Shown here: piece by piece, positions 1-11,132 of the stretch
Layout: each line of letters begins with the position of its first letter
Numbering within the stretch: position 1 is the stretch's first letter
Source of the DNA: Dermanyssus gallinae
Lineage: Eukaryota > Arthropoda > Arachnida > Mesostigmata > Dermanyssidae
Direction: 5' to 3'
Length of the DNA: 64,000 bases
NCBI GenBank assembly: GCA_003439945.1
Contig: QVRM01005430.1
Coordinates: forward strand, 62,001 to 126,000
Made by a program: the position numbers and the translations under genes
The notes under the pieces: generated by a model
The model's database searches: none
What the model was told of the DNA's origin: nothing
Seen by the model: the letters and a program-made list of their open reading frames with translations, nothing else

Positions 1-1383
1 ACGCCTTCTCGACGCAGTCCCTCAGGCCGGAGAAGCATAGGCATGAGCCCGAAATGCTAGGAAAACGAGTCCCATTCTTCAAGGTGTCGCAGAACTGCTG
101 AAATTAAATATAACAGAAGTAAACCCAAATTAATTAAAGAAGAACAATTATAGTTGTTTCACGTTTATTTCAATATAATATTTTAAAATACGTAGAACCT
201 ATTAAATGATACACGTTTCGACCGGTATACGAAAACTCGTTTCAATGCTCTGCGGAACTTTGATAAGGCAAACAAAAGCTGCGTATGTACGCGAACACCA
301 GATTGATAGCAATATTTATGCAACTAAACTGGCATTTCCTCTATGCGTGACCATGAATTCTGAAAATCCTCATTGAGACATGCGAATGTGCGCAGGTCTA
401 ATGCCCATGGTATATTACGGAAAACCTAGGGTAAACTACTGGAACGATTTGACGACGAATATTGTATATGAAATGATACAACATATGTACAGAATTTTAA
501 ATACACCTATGAGTACTTTACGATAAATGCTGACAGAGTCACTCAAATGTAAGCTAAAAAAAATGTGATCTTACAATATTCTGGTATAGGATGTTTGTCC
601 ACAATTTGGCAGAAACTAGACTTAAAAACCATGTGGACCTTTTTCGGCTGCTCTAGTGCCGAGTCTAAAACACCGCCGGCTCGTCGTATAAGCCACGCTA
701 ATGTGAATATTAATAATAATAATAATGATGATAATAGAAATGGCGGGCGATGGCGAGGCGTCTAAATGAACGCCGTGGCGTCACAAATAGTGTCGACGTC
801 TGCTTTTTCAGACTGCTGCTTGCTCCGTCCTGCGTTTTCTTTTCCAGATTCCTTCCATTCTTCTAGTCGCATTCGTCGACATTTTCCCTTCGCTCATCTT
901 CGTTGCTCGTTCTACCCCACCGCCGCCTCAAGATGGCGAGCGGGATAACGTCTCAGTCTGAAAATCCAATTTGTATATTGACTAAATGAAGGTGGCCGGG
1001 CGCGACCGAGGTCGTTGCATCACCCCAGCGGCTAGAACATTTCAGAACAATGGACGAGCAGCTCGTATATATATATATATATATATAGTATAACTTTATA
1101 CTAAGGGTTCCTTTAATAAGAAGGTTTCAAGCTCATATATGAATGAAATTCTGCTCGTTGGTACGAATATAGCGGAACACTACCTGATCCCTCCCATCTC
1201 TTGAATCTTGAAAAATGTCCAAGTTGCGGTCCACGTATTTCCACGCAGACCACTTTCACATATGAAACATGTCGTCAAAACTCAAACTGCCCTATGCTTT
1301 AGTTGTCGTATTTTGTATTAGCAAACATCATCAAACTTCTGCGGAAATTCTATCGGCACCCTCTCTCGGCAGAATGGCTCTTC
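1..1383. other. Region with no recognised gene (3' flank of the pseudokinase gene)
   Basis: AT-rich DNA without a recognisable coding exon on either strand. It holds a short (AAT)n/(TA)n tract near 709-730, a (TA)n array near 1067-1087, and a GC-richer patch around 740-1030 with no conserved protein motif. The 3' UTR and poly(A) site of the minus-strand kinase-like gene should lie here, but no signal stands out enough to call. Confidence 0.4.
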
Positions 1384-1722
1384 TCAGTGATCACCTTTGG
1401 AACGCGGTCGCCAAGTTTCCCGTGGGACCAGGTAGTCGGTCCAACGTATGCCTTCGAAGAACGGGTGCCTCCTCAGCTCGTCGAATCCGCGCTTCCGACA
1501 TCCGATCCTCAGTCGGGGCTCGTCCTGGAGCAGCTCGATCATGAGCGCCTTTGCCCGGGGATCCATCGCCCTCGGCAACGATATAGGCATCTTGTGGAGC
1601 AGCTTCAGTGTGTAGTCAGGATCGCCTGTGTCCTCGAGCCCGATCTTCCAGCAGTAGATCATCAGCGGACTGTGACGCAGTGTCAACTCGTACATGAGAA
1701 TGCCCAAAGACCAGTAGTCGAC
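1384..1722 (-). CDS. Pseudokinase exon 4: C-lobe and C-terminus
   Basis: 112 codons plus TGA. The acceptor is GGGCTCAG. The peptide starts VDYWSLGILMYEL (alpha-F) and includes a DPRAKALMIELLQ segment, RIGCRKRG (normally RLG in AGC kinases) and HPFFEGIRW, the usual end of the AGC kinase domain. It stops about 20 residues later, without the long AGC C-terminal tail. Confidence 0.85.
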   Translation of the reverse strand, partial: VDYWSLGILMYELTLRHSPLMIYCWKIGLEDTGDPDYTLKLLHKMPISLPRAMDPRAKALMIELLQDEPRLRIGCRKRGFDELRRHPFFEGIRWTDYLVPRETWRPRSKGDH

Positions 1723-4700
1723 CTGAGCCCGTATGGAAGAAGAACAAATAGAAGAACAAAGTCATGTGTCCACCATTCCGTCCATTTGTGATTAATTACA
1801 ATGAATAAATTAATATTCAATTATTAATATTTAATAATATTAATTAAGAAAAAGGACAACTAAAAACACACAGACACGTTCACACATCCCCAACTAAGAG
1901 CAGAGCGGAATGCCCTGCTCAGATACATAGTATCATCACATTTGTATGGCAGCATGACATCTTGCAGGGGGATAGAATACCGTTGCGACTTTAGGTCGCA
2001 TTCGCACTCGATACCTCGATAGGCATACCAGACCCATCCACTGCCCGCCTCATAGACGAAGTTAGCAAGCAAAAACATCTTCAACTTGCCCTGGTCGACA
2101 ATGGACGTGCCGGAGAATTTTTCCTCTGCCAAAGCTTGTCTCTAGGCGTACAACGTGACAATGCGGCTAATGTGCTGCGTAAGCGCTCAACAAGCGGACC
2201 CACTTAGGGCCTAAAATGCCCCCTCGTTTTGTACTAGCTCGAAGCAGGCGACTAGATATAGGTGGAGACGGTGGACAATCGCATGCATATGTGTGTGTGT
2301 GTGTACACGTAAATAGGTTTCTATGATTGAAAAATAATACGCGTATTTCCGTTATAACGAATGTTGTAATAACAGATATCGTAACAGCAAATATAAAACT
2401 ATAAACTTGAAAACAGATATTTCGATCATGATCGGAATTGTAAACAGGTATCTCTTACGATTTGCGGACGGACTTAGATCTAAGTTGTAACAAGTATTAA
2501 AAACGATTATAGACGCATGATTTATTATTTATATAAGTTCGTTATGTTAGCACTTTGGAGTGGACAATTGTCTCCGTGCGAACGTGTGATTACGGGTTCT
2601 CTAACCCAGGGTTAGCCCAGTTCAGCAATGTGCCCCGAACAGACGCTGCATTTCCTCGTTGGATGTCAAGCGACAGCCTCTGACGCAAGAATTCGGATGC
2701 TCTCGAGTCTCCTGTTGAAAGATTAAGGCTTCTGCCTACGCGTTGAATCAGTTTGAGCGTAAGGGGCCTGCAGTTCCCATAGTCTCGAACGCCAACGGAC
2801 AAAATTCGTGCAGATAATCCACACTGGAATATTTCCTGCATTTGTTAGCCTCAGCTAACCTGAAAGCATGACCTGCTCGGTCCGCACCTGCACCGACCAT
2901 CGAAGGGGCTAATGATTCGGTTACAGTTGCGTCCCAAACAAGCATGCGGCCACGCTCAAAGGGCGTCAAAGTCAGGCCGTCAGGTCTTTTTCCGTCATCT
3001 CTCGATAGACCCGGGAGCTCTAAAACACATGGGAAGCCGGCAGATCGAAGTGCGCGACTAAAGGTGTCATTTGGAGCGGAGTGACGTGCTCGTCGGCCTG
3101 CACTTGACGCGCATGACAGGACATGATGGGCCAACGCGTCCACAAAATCACCAGAACGACATCGGTGGGGCACGACTAGGTGCGCTTATGCGCGTGGTCT
3201 CGTCGTCCAACAGAGTCCCAATTCGCGGACATGGTAAGGCGTGTAGCCAAGCCCCCGCTCCTTTGCTACTAACAGCTCGAAGCCTGGCTTTATCGGCAAC
3301 AGACGGTGCTCTATTAATCAAGTTTGCTAGTCGCTTTTCTTGTAGGGGGGGTTGTCCAATTGCCCTGGTTAGCCTTATCGTCGGGAGGAGAATCAAATAA
3401 CAACGACAATTTGTCGGTCAGTCTTTGAAGTTCACCGTTATAGGCGTCCCACCCATCACTGTCCAATAATGCTTTAACCCTGTCCGCGGCCTGGGTCAAT
3501 GACGACACGATTGCAGGTCCTGCCGTCATGACCGCGTCCGGCACACCTAGGCCGCCTTAAGAAACCGGGAGCATTACCTGTTCCCTTGCCGCAACGGTCA
3601 GCTTAAGATTTAGTATGATTTAGGCTCTAAAATGTCTAAGCTAAACTAATGTTAAAAACGATACTAACAACGTTAGCAAATATAGCAACAACAACAAGAC
3701 GTACACTAATAAAAAAATAGTTACTAAAAAGATGACAATCGATTTTCAGTTGTAGATCCAGGACACATGCAGTTTATACAACGATATGCTACGCTTCACA
3801 TGTATACATTACCTCTGCAAGCAGCAATTTGAGCATGTACTTCTAAGAGTTAAATTAAAACAGTTTATTCAGGACGCAACATACGTGTTTTTTTTCATAA
3901 CATATACTACCATCTAATAGACACATATAAACAGCGAACACTTTGGAAGGAAAAGGCAGTTGCGTTTTCCATCCCAACAACTGCATATTTTTCAATTTCT
4001 GACCATCACTTCGTGACGCTTACGGTATACAAGTGTCAATTTTTTTAATAAGGGAAGAAATGCGTTTTCTCGAACAAACACCATCTTTGGATGCGAACCG
4101 AACAGTGTCGGGCCACCATAAGACTACTGGCGTTGCCGAATAAAAGTTAGTTTTCGATGGTAGAAAAACCGCAGTGCTTCTCATAAGTTTCGCTCCAGAC
4201 CGCCCACATCTTCGGCTAAACAAGCGTCACTTTTTTGGTTTTTATAGAGGGGATATTTGCGTTACGCACGAACGGACACCATCTTTGGATGTGGGCCGAA
4301 CAGTGTCGGACTCGCCGCAAGACTACCGTTGGCGTTACCGGCCAAAACTCCGGGTTTTCGATGTTCTGAAAACCGCAGCTTCTCTTAGGATTCACTCCAG
4401 ACCTCCCAGATCTTTGGTTAGTAGCACTATATGTAAGTAGTACTATGAGTACAAAACAAGTGTCACCTTGCGGACATACATGCATATACATACTATGAAC
4501 GTGTCGGCAAGGCGCTCCATCGTTCGACAGGGGACACTAGAGCTGTCAAGTACCTGCACCAGAGACTATCGCTGGACATTCAACGGGGTAACGCCGCCTC
4601 TGTGCGTGGAACTCTGCTAGACTGGACACGCCCGAACCTGGAGAATATGTGACGTCTTCACTTGATTTATCCGGTGTACACGTTCGTGAGGAGACAATTG

Positions 4701-6354
4701 TTGCTTCTTGCATATAAGCAAATAAAACTGTAATTATATAAAAACAAAAATACTATGAACCATGACTCACCTCCGGACCGTACCACTTTGGCGATTCGAT
4801 CATCTCTGGTGCCATGTATGGCATAAAGCCTGCGGGATAGAAGCTTCGCTCACGGTCTACGGCAAACTGGAACTCAAAGAGACGCACGTTGCCCTCGGCG
4901 TCAATGAGGATGTTTTGCGTTGCCACACCGCGGTATATCATTCTCAGACTGTGCAGACTGCAGATGGCGAATGCTACCTATGAAACAACACATAAGATTA
5001 CCGATTACTGATCTAACGCAAACAAATGCACTGCATATGAAACCGGTCGAACTCGGGTTCTCGGGGTTTCGGCATTTTATAATTACTAGGCCCGCATGTT
5101 GTTATGATAATTATAAGTGTTTATGCTTTTTACTTTGCATCGAAGTGTTACAAAAACGTACAAGCAACGTTATGCTGTAAATGGTTTCTAATGGGGGACT
5201 GAGGGTATCGACAATCAATAATCGACAGCTACATGCTCTTGCCTTACTTAAAAGTAGTGAATACCATTTCCATTTTGTTTAGAAGGGGCAGAAAAACATG
5301 ATCGGGACCGCATTATTAGCATTATGCTGGTGACCCAGAAAGGCTCAACCGCGCAAATGGAGCTTATTAGTCCTTAAGCGTTTTCTAGTCCTTGCGGTAG
5401 TTTCGTGGTTTTGGTATCGTGTGCGTACCGGTGGTTTCGTGATTTACCTTCCTTATCAAAGTACTGATAGTGCATCATGTGCTCGCACAATCACCACTAT
5501 TCGACCGAAAGGCAATGCTTAAGTCTGCGTTTCATCTCTGCTTTCGCAAATCACAGACTACGCAGGTTGAAATCGATAATTTTCTAATTTATCTATTAGG
5601 TACTCCTGTGAACGCCCGTGGCCTATCATTACCTACGTAGGGTAAAAGATCACCCTCGCTACCCTCGTGTGCTTCGTTTTTCGTTACGACGTCTGCCTGC
5701 GATTAATTTCCCGCATTAAAGTAATGTCTTCTCTTGTCATTGGCCCAGGACGTCGTAATGTTGTTTCCTTTTGCTTGCTGACCGCTAGCTTGCACGGTAT
5801 TATCTTAACTAATATCAAGTTAACTGCAAATTATAGGGCAAACGTACGTCGGCTCTTCTAACCGCACTGACCTCTCATTTGACCTCAACACTTCCTTGCT
5901 CATCCACTTTGAGTGTACGCCTAGAATCGGCAATCTTATTGCTAACGGTGACTACCGTTACCCTTGAGGAAGGACTAACTCGAAATTAGTTAGAAACAAC
6001 TTTCAATTTAATTGATTTTGAAGCTAAATCGCAATTTCTAGAGTAATCCAAGTTGAAGGAAAATGCGTGCCGTCGTAGGTGCTTGTCTCCGACAGACAAC
6101 GAGTTTAGTTGCCTAACGGGTGAATTTCGCTCAACTTGGTTCTATATATATCGCGCGTTGTATCCCAAAACCTACCTGGGATACAATCTTCTGTACAATA
6201 CTCGGCCGGAGTACGCCATGCGTGAGAAGCTCATTCATTAGTGATCCGTGGAAGTATTCGCACACAAAAACATCCAGCTTCTTCGTTTTGTAGTACGCAA
6301 GGCATCTCAGTACCTAAAATCGGTTTACAAAGGAAATGCATACACAAAACACTG

Positions 6355-6394
<40 letters not shown>

Positions 6395-7867
6395 CACATT
6401 TCGTGGTGTTTCTTGATTAGTTTATTGATTGCGATTTGATTGGTGGCTTAGGTGGCTAACGCACCCTTCGAAACGGGACGTTGTCATGGCAACCATGGTT
6501 AGCAAAACAATCGCAAGTTCTAGCCCCGGCCTTGCTAGTTGTATTTGTTGGACGTGCTTGTCATACCTCTGCTGGAGAATGCCTGTATAAACCTAGTACG
6601 AGAACGCGATGACTATAAATGCATTTAGACGATATTGTGCCACAAGCAGCTTATCCATTACGAACGTCTAAAATGTAATTGTCAGACCGTTGAAAAACAA
6701 TTGATTTGTACATATTATTTGCTTACACGTCAAAAGAGTGCCAACAGACAACAGCTTTAAAAATTGCCAGCAAGCGCAAAATTTTAAAAACAACTTCTAA
6801 AAGAGGTTCATGCATATGCGTGCAGAATAACCGGATCGAAAATCCCTGCTCTCTAGAATGCACGGAATAATAAAGCATTCCTCGCCATCGGTCTCAGCGG
6901 CAGGATTCAAAAGAGAGAAACGACCGAGGATTGCCGATGCAACGCCACAGCAATTCTAGACATCTTTATTGTTAGACAATAATCTTACTCTAAAGCAGAA
7001 CTAGTGGTGGAGCATGAACTACAAATACCAAAAAATGGCTAGATGATGCATTTCAAGATCATCCTTGGAAGCAAACAAATTGAGCTAATACGCTGCTAGG
7101 AGTTCTATAAGAGTGTATTATATGACCCGCGGAGTTGCCACGCAAAGTCAATTTTATAGCATATAGATGCTTGACTATTATCGATATGGAAGAAGCACGC
7201 AGTGTCCGCGAGCGTCTATACCAGACTCCATATACCGAATCGTAATTAGTGAACAAGTTCTAAGCGATTCGCAAGAGTTGTAATTGCTGAGCGATCAGAC
7301 CTGAAGACAGCAAGACGCTTTTTCCCAGCATTTCTTTTCCATTCGGAACTGCCTCCGCTCGGGTCGTGCAAACTTACGGTAGAGCACCCTGACGATGGCC
7401 TTGCGACCCGTAAGAAGATGCCGCACCGAACAGAGATATTCGTCTCGGTTGTTTCGGTGCACGATCATCACCTGCATCTTGCTGAAGCTCCAGTGCCTGC
7501 GAGCCGGATTTGGCGCCCGGATGCCCAGCAGCGTCTTGAACGGGCACCTCCATATACACGTGTCAGGGTCAACTAGTGCCTGAGGCAGGACAGGTTCGGT
7601 TGGCAGGTCGTCTTCGGTCGACCCGTCACCTCCCGGGTACAACACTCTCGACGGTCTTGCGCCGGTCCTGTCGGCCCAGGAAGACCATGGTCCCGCGGGG
7701 TACCGATCGAACGACAGTGTCCATGGCGAGCGAAAGCCCTGGCTGGACGTGTCCATTCCAATGTTGGAAAAGATCTCCTGACTGAACCCCATTTGAGAGT
7801 CCAGCAGGGGCATGCTCGTGGACAGCCATTCCTTCGGCAGTGTTTGCGCGAGCTCTGTGGACGTCAT
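1384..7867 (-). CDS. AGC-type protein kinase homologue, predicted catalytically dead (pseudokinase)
   Basis: Four exons (7867-7301, 6313-6176, 4977-4771, 1722-1384) join in frame, all phase 0, into 416 residues. The order is AGC-kinase-like: about 120 residues without a recognised domain, then beta3 (AIVRVL, residues 157-162), an alpha-C-like helix with E177, a hinge segment (VCEYFHG), the catalytic loop, an APE motif (291-293), the alpha-F segment VDYWSLG (305-311) and the C-lobe. Key residues are substituted: beta3 Lys is Arg160, the HRD Asp is Gly252 (YRGVATQN), the following Lys is Ala254, DFG is EFQ (270-272), and the GxGxxG loop is not recognisable. The activation loop lacks the usual TxCGTPEY. 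N257, the APE motif and D306 are kept. Active AGC kinases need the lost residues for phosphotransfer, so a scaffold or allosteric role is inferred. Nearest relatives by motif are PKA/PKG-like kinases. The C-tail is short, with no hydrophobic FxxF end. Introns of 1-3 kb carry transposon debris. Confidence 0.85.
2565..3545 (-). mobile_element. Retrotransposon C-terminal fragment with PD-(D/E)xK-like endonuclease motif (intronic relic)
   Basis: Three overlapping minus-strand frames read through one protein: ARLRAVSSKGAGAWLHALP, then a Cys/His region with VDALAHHVLSC, then SRDDGKRPDGLTL...MLVWDATVTE...EANKCRKYS, and finally RQRLSLDIQRGNAAS. The order PD - about 12 residues - WD - K..KY resembles the restriction-like endonuclease (RLE) of R2-type retrotransposons. 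Frame changes near 2790 and 3160 show that it is dead. After the ORF comes a tail with the motif GGAGACAATTGT shared with the other copies. It lies in intron 3 of the pseudokinase gene. The exact clade is not assigned. Confidence 0.7.
4032..4430. repeat. Tandem duplication, about 195-bp unit, two diverged copies
   Basis: Units at about 4032-4220 and 4226-4430 share landmarks in order: ACACCATCTTTGGATG, CCGAACAGTGTCGG, AAGACTAC, TTTTCGATG, AAAACCGCAG and CACTCCAGAC/GCTCCAGACC. The copies have drifted by substitutions and small indels. No protein is recognised; it lies inside a pseudokinase intron. Confidence 0.7.
4530..4745 (+). mobile_element. 3' end of the RLE-type retrotransposon family (plus-strand copy)
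   Basis: The reading ends LRLSLDIQRGNAAS-like (HQRLSLDIQRGNAASVRGTL) followed by a stop, matching the C-terminus of the minus-strand copy at 2565. Downstream come GGAGACAATTGTTGC and GCAAATAAAACTGTAATTAT, a 3' tail also seen near 35330 and 35640. Only the last coding stretch is kept, as expected for 5' truncation during target-primed insertion. Confidence 0.7.
4771..4977 (-). CDS. Pseudokinase exon 3: degenerate catalytic loop, DFG and APE
   Basis: 69 codons between acceptor TTTCATAG and donor GAG/GTGAGT. It holds IYRGVATQNILID where active AGC kinases have YRD-L-K-P-E-N, then VRLFEFQFAV where DFG is expected, then PYMAPEMIE. The substitutions sit in otherwise well-preserved sequence, which argues against random decay. 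Confidence 0.85.
6176..6313 (-). CDS. Pseudokinase exon 2: beta4-beta5, hinge and alpha-D/E start
   Basis: 46 codons between acceptor TTTTAG and donor CAG/GTAGGT. The peptide begins VLRCLAYYKTKKLDVFVCEY and continues FHGSLMNELL. It has the hydrophobic-hinge pattern expected before the catalytic loop. Phase 0 at both ends. Confidence 0.8.
6356..6391. repeat. (TA)n microsatellite
   Basis: About 18 uninterrupted TA units, 43 bp upstream (minus-strand sense) of pseudokinase exon 2. Confidence 0.9.
6436..6535 (+). repeat. tRNA-derived SINE-like unit
   Basis: An A-box-like TGGCTTAGGTGG at about 6444-6455 and a B-box-like AAGTTCTAGCCCC at 6515-6527 are spaced as in a RNA polymerase III promoter. 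No cloverleaf with a matched acceptor stem is seen, so a SINE or tRNA relic is more likely than a working tRNA gene. Confidence 0.4.
6540..7300. other. Pseudokinase intron 1, distal part
   Basis: AT-rich intron sequence without a recognisable exon. It was searched for an extra alpha-C exon of the kinase; none was found, and none is needed because exon 1 joins exon 2 in phase. Confidence 0.4.
7301..7867 (-). CDS. Pseudokinase exon 1: N-terminal extension and N-lobe start
   Basis: Codes residues 1-189. The first ATG is at 7867. An AG lies just upstream (gtag/GCGATG), so a further 5' non-coding exon is possible. The last codons are CTT CAG, followed by GTCTGA, a weak donor that gives phase 0 and joins alpha-C directly to exon 2. 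Spacing supports this: R160 to E177 and E177 to the hinge match normal kinase distances. A better-looking donor, CTACC/GTAAGT near 7380, would remove alpha-C and break the frame. Confidence 0.7.
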
Positions 7868-8093
7868 CGCCTACACGACGAATTACAAGTAAACCCGAGT
7901 TAGTCGTTTTTCGGGGAGAACTGCGCGGTTTCAGGACGCACTTCGGTGGTCTGACGCACGCACGAAACCTGTACTAGCAGTGTTAGGGATTTGGCATAGT
8001 ACGTTGGTCACGTATACGTATGGGTAATTTGGCCATTTGTTTTGACGAGATGGTGTTACCGCTTCCAAGATTGTGTTCGAGGACGACGAACGC

Positions 8094-9215
8094 TTTGGTT
8101 AGTTAGTAAAGATTCAATTCAAACGCACTTTTATTTTGTCAAAGGGTGACATGTTTACAATATTTACATGTTAAAAACCGTTACCTAGATTCGTACAGCA
8201 GCCTAGCATTTCGAGTTCTCAGTGCCCCAGTCCTCCGCCATAAAAAAACAAGTTATTTACGCAATCTGTCTTGGCAATTTGTTTTGACGAGATGGTGTTA
8301 CCGCTTCTAAGATTGTGTTACACGAATGCTAAAATAATTTCATACATTTGATGGTTTTATAATACGATTTCACGTGCGATAGTCCGCTCTGGACTGCAGT
8401 TCCAAAATAGGGCTTATTACAATCGAATTTTGGGCAATGTTACACCTTAATGAGACACAACAAAAAACATTCCTTTGTACACTTTCCGTTGCTTATTGCG
8501 TCTAAATTAGACCGCCAAACCTTACAATAATACGTAAACTTAGGAGCAACTAAACTATTATAAAGCCGTATGTACAAGTTGTAATCATTAATTATAAAAC
8601 AGCAAAATATTGTATTTGATATACGACTAGTTTATCAAATAACTTGGAGGTTTCGAGAAAAACGTCTCGGTTAGTTAGTAAATTTTCAATCCAAACGCAC
8701 CTTTATTTTTTTCAAATGGTGACATACTTACAATATTTACATGTTACAAACTGTTACCTAGATTCATACAACAGTCGATTTATTTGTGCGCCGACATTTG
8801 CGCCGCCATAAAAAAAGTATCTACGCGATTTGTCTTAGCAACCTGTTTTGACGACATGGTGTTACCGCTTTTAAGATTGTGTTACACAAATGCTAAAATA
8901 ATTTCATAGATTTGATGGTTCCATAATACGATTTTACATGCGATAGTTTGCTCTGGACTGCAGTTCCCAAATAGCGCTTATCACAGCAGAATTTCGGGCA
9001 ATGTTACACCTTAATGAGACACGACAAATAAATTTATTTTGTACGCTTTCCATTGTTCAGTGCGTTTAAATAAGGCCGCCAAACCTTACAACAATATGTA
9101 AACTTAGACGCAACTAAACTATTAAAAAGCCGTATGCACAAATTGTAACTATTAATTATAAAACAGCGAAATATTGTGTTTGATATACGACTAGTTTGCC
9201 GAATAACTTGTGTGA
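8094..9215. repeat. Direct duplication, about 550-bp unit, of a LINE 3' region
   Basis: Copies at about 8094-8640 and 8668-9215 share long stretches such as GGTTAGTTAGTAAA, ACAATATTTACATGTTA, GAGATGGTGTTACCGCTT, TGCTAAAATAATTTCATA and TTTGATATACGACTAGTTT. A short third piece (GACGAGATGGTGTTACCGCTT) lies at about 8044-8064. The second copy runs into the LINE coding remnant, so one 3' end was inserted next to or copied beside another. Confidence 0.75.
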
Positions 9216-10110
9216 TATGAGTGCTAAAATCCAGTTCCGATGTCACCGTAACCCCGAGGTCCCTAATGCTATTTAAATTTTTAATCGGGATATCCTCCCC
9301 ATGCAGCATGCAGTTATGGGCTCCCTTTAAACAAAATACTGCATATTTAGGTACTGACATAAGCATTTCATTATGCACACACTATTTAGAAACTGTCTCA
9401 ATCGCACTTTTTAGTATATGTCTTTCGTTAGCAGTGTTAAATGGTCCGTATAGTTCCAGAGCATTAGCATTAAGCTTATAAGTTGCTGATACCTAGAAAA
9501 AAGATAACGTTTTTAAAATCTATAATAAATATGCAAAATAAAAGTGGGCCGAGGCCTGAATCCTGAGGAACGCCAGAAGGGCACGTACCTGACTCACTAA
9601 AGCTGGCGTTTACGCGAACTCAGAAATCCATAACAAAGAGCGAGTATCAACATTCAAGTACCTAAGTTTCTTTACAAGCTTCACATGATTTACTCTATCA
9701 AATGCTTTAGATAAATAAAAATATACACAGTGAAAGGCCAGCCAATTATTTATTATAATGGCCCAATCGTAATTAATTTTGACGGGTTAAGTTGCCGTAA
9801 ATTTGCCTTCAGTAAAACCAAATATGGTCCACTAACAGTTCTTCAAAGATAATACACACCGTTGATAATTGAGCTACCGGTTTATAATTACTTACATTTA
9901 ATTTTGGACCGTTTTTATGTACAGGAACTACGACTGACTGCCTAAAATTATTTGGCACAATGCTATCTTCATAAGACCAACTGAATATCAAAAATAGGGG
10001 TTCAGTTATCAGAGTCGCCACTTTTTTTTAATAAAATATGGGTATGACTAAATCAGGAGTAAAGCTGCACTTAGTAGGTAGTTGCTTGATGTTAGTGAGA
10101 ATATTATATT
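9034..10110 (-). mobile_element. CR1/Jockey-like LINE reverse transcriptase relic
   Basis: Read in several minus-strand frames, the RT motifs appear in order: SIVPNNFRQSVVVPVHKNG and VSNYKPVAQLS (near 9850-9960), YLSKAFDRVNH (near 9690-9730), GVPQDSGLGPLLF-like sequence (near 9530-9580), then the thumb-side IRDLGVTVTSELDFSTHI and CKVWRPY (9040-9290). The FADD segment is missing and frames are broken, so it is inactive. The endonuclease domain is not seen. The downstream (minus-sense) 3' region is the duplicated unit at 8094-9215. Confidence 0.75.
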
Positions 10111-10399
10111 CTGACATATCTATATATGGACAGCCGACACTCAAGGGTACGTCGTAGGAAACACTTTTGGAAGCTGAACCCCTTGGGCAACATAAACCGA
10201 CGAAAAAAAGTCTTTGAATGCGTTTGCTTTAGAAGAGTAATCTATGAGGACTGTCCGATCTGTACTTAAAGCCGCAATATTATTTTCCCTTTAATCGTTT
10301 ATTTGCGTATTTAAGAAAACGACGTCGTGTTTCTAAAATAAATCTAGCTTTATCCATTATACGAAGTCTTCTAGTCGAAGTTAGCAACCTTTGTTCGTA

Positions 10400-10910
10400 C
10401 TGTACATTTGGCTCCCGATCAATCAGCTGTTATAAATTGCTTACATAATTACGTAAATTAACATTATTTTTGACTTGTCATTTCGCGTAGGTACACTATT
10501 TTGTAATTAGTAAATGTATCTGATCAGCAAAGTTATACATCGAGTCCACGGTATCAAACATTAAAAACAAGTTTATCCACTTTATACAAGTAGGTCTACG
10601 GCTGATCATTTCATCCCGCCCCCGTCCAGAAATTATAACCTCCCTCGTCTACCGTATAATATTCAGCATCAGATCTGTGACGCCCAGATGCGTTGCAAAA
10701 ACGGAGCACATCAATGCTGTGTTTGTACGCCTGGCGCGTGGCCAGATATATTCACAACAGAACCACTGCGCAAGTCCCTCATGTGGCCACGCTTTCCTCA
10801 CCTGTTATTTTCGTGAGTAGAAAAGTTTCTATTAAAAACTATTCTATATCTGGTTCGTGTTCGATACTACTGCAAGCAGCCCCAATATGGTCCCGATTTT
10901 GGTTTACTTA
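10400..10910. other. No feature recognised
   Basis: AT-rich sequence upstream (minus sense) of the LINE relic. No reverse transcriptase or endonuclease motifs could be read here. Confidence 0.35.
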
Positions 10911-11046
10911 GAGTCAGCAGACTTGGCGCTCAGAACAGTCAGCAATAAAGCAATATTGCTATACCAATACCATAACAAACAGGTATCATTGTTTTATCAA
11001 TATCATCTGACATAAACTTATTACAAAAGAGCGAATGGCATACGAT
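10911..11046 (+). repeat. Segmental repeat, copy 1
   Basis: Shares with 12165-12312 the landmarks GACTTGGCGCT, CAATATTGCTATACCAATAC, CATCTGACATAAAC and AAGAGCGAATGGCATACGAT. Same orientation, about 1.25 kb apart. No coding potential recognised. Confidence 0.75.
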
Positions 11047-11132
11047 GTATTGGTTTGGTTAGTCGGGCATACGATATATATGGTTTGGTCAGTCCGGCAT
11101 ACGATATATATGGTTTGGTCAGTCTGGTTAAT
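11033..11132 (+). repeat. About 30-bp tandem repeat, three copies
   Basis: The unit reads GGCATACGATATATATGGTT plus TGGTCAGTC, repeated about three times with small changes. It starts at the end of segmental repeat copy 1. Confidence 0.75.

Noticed and set aside
1303..1791. 162-codon plus-strand frame
   Set aside because: Antisense shadow of pseudokinase exon 4; no family resemblance, and the minus strand is clearly coding.
7059..7256. Extra pseudokinase exon between exons 1 and 2
   Set aside because: The peptide has no alpha-C pattern, and exons 1 and 2 already join in phase with correct residue spacing.
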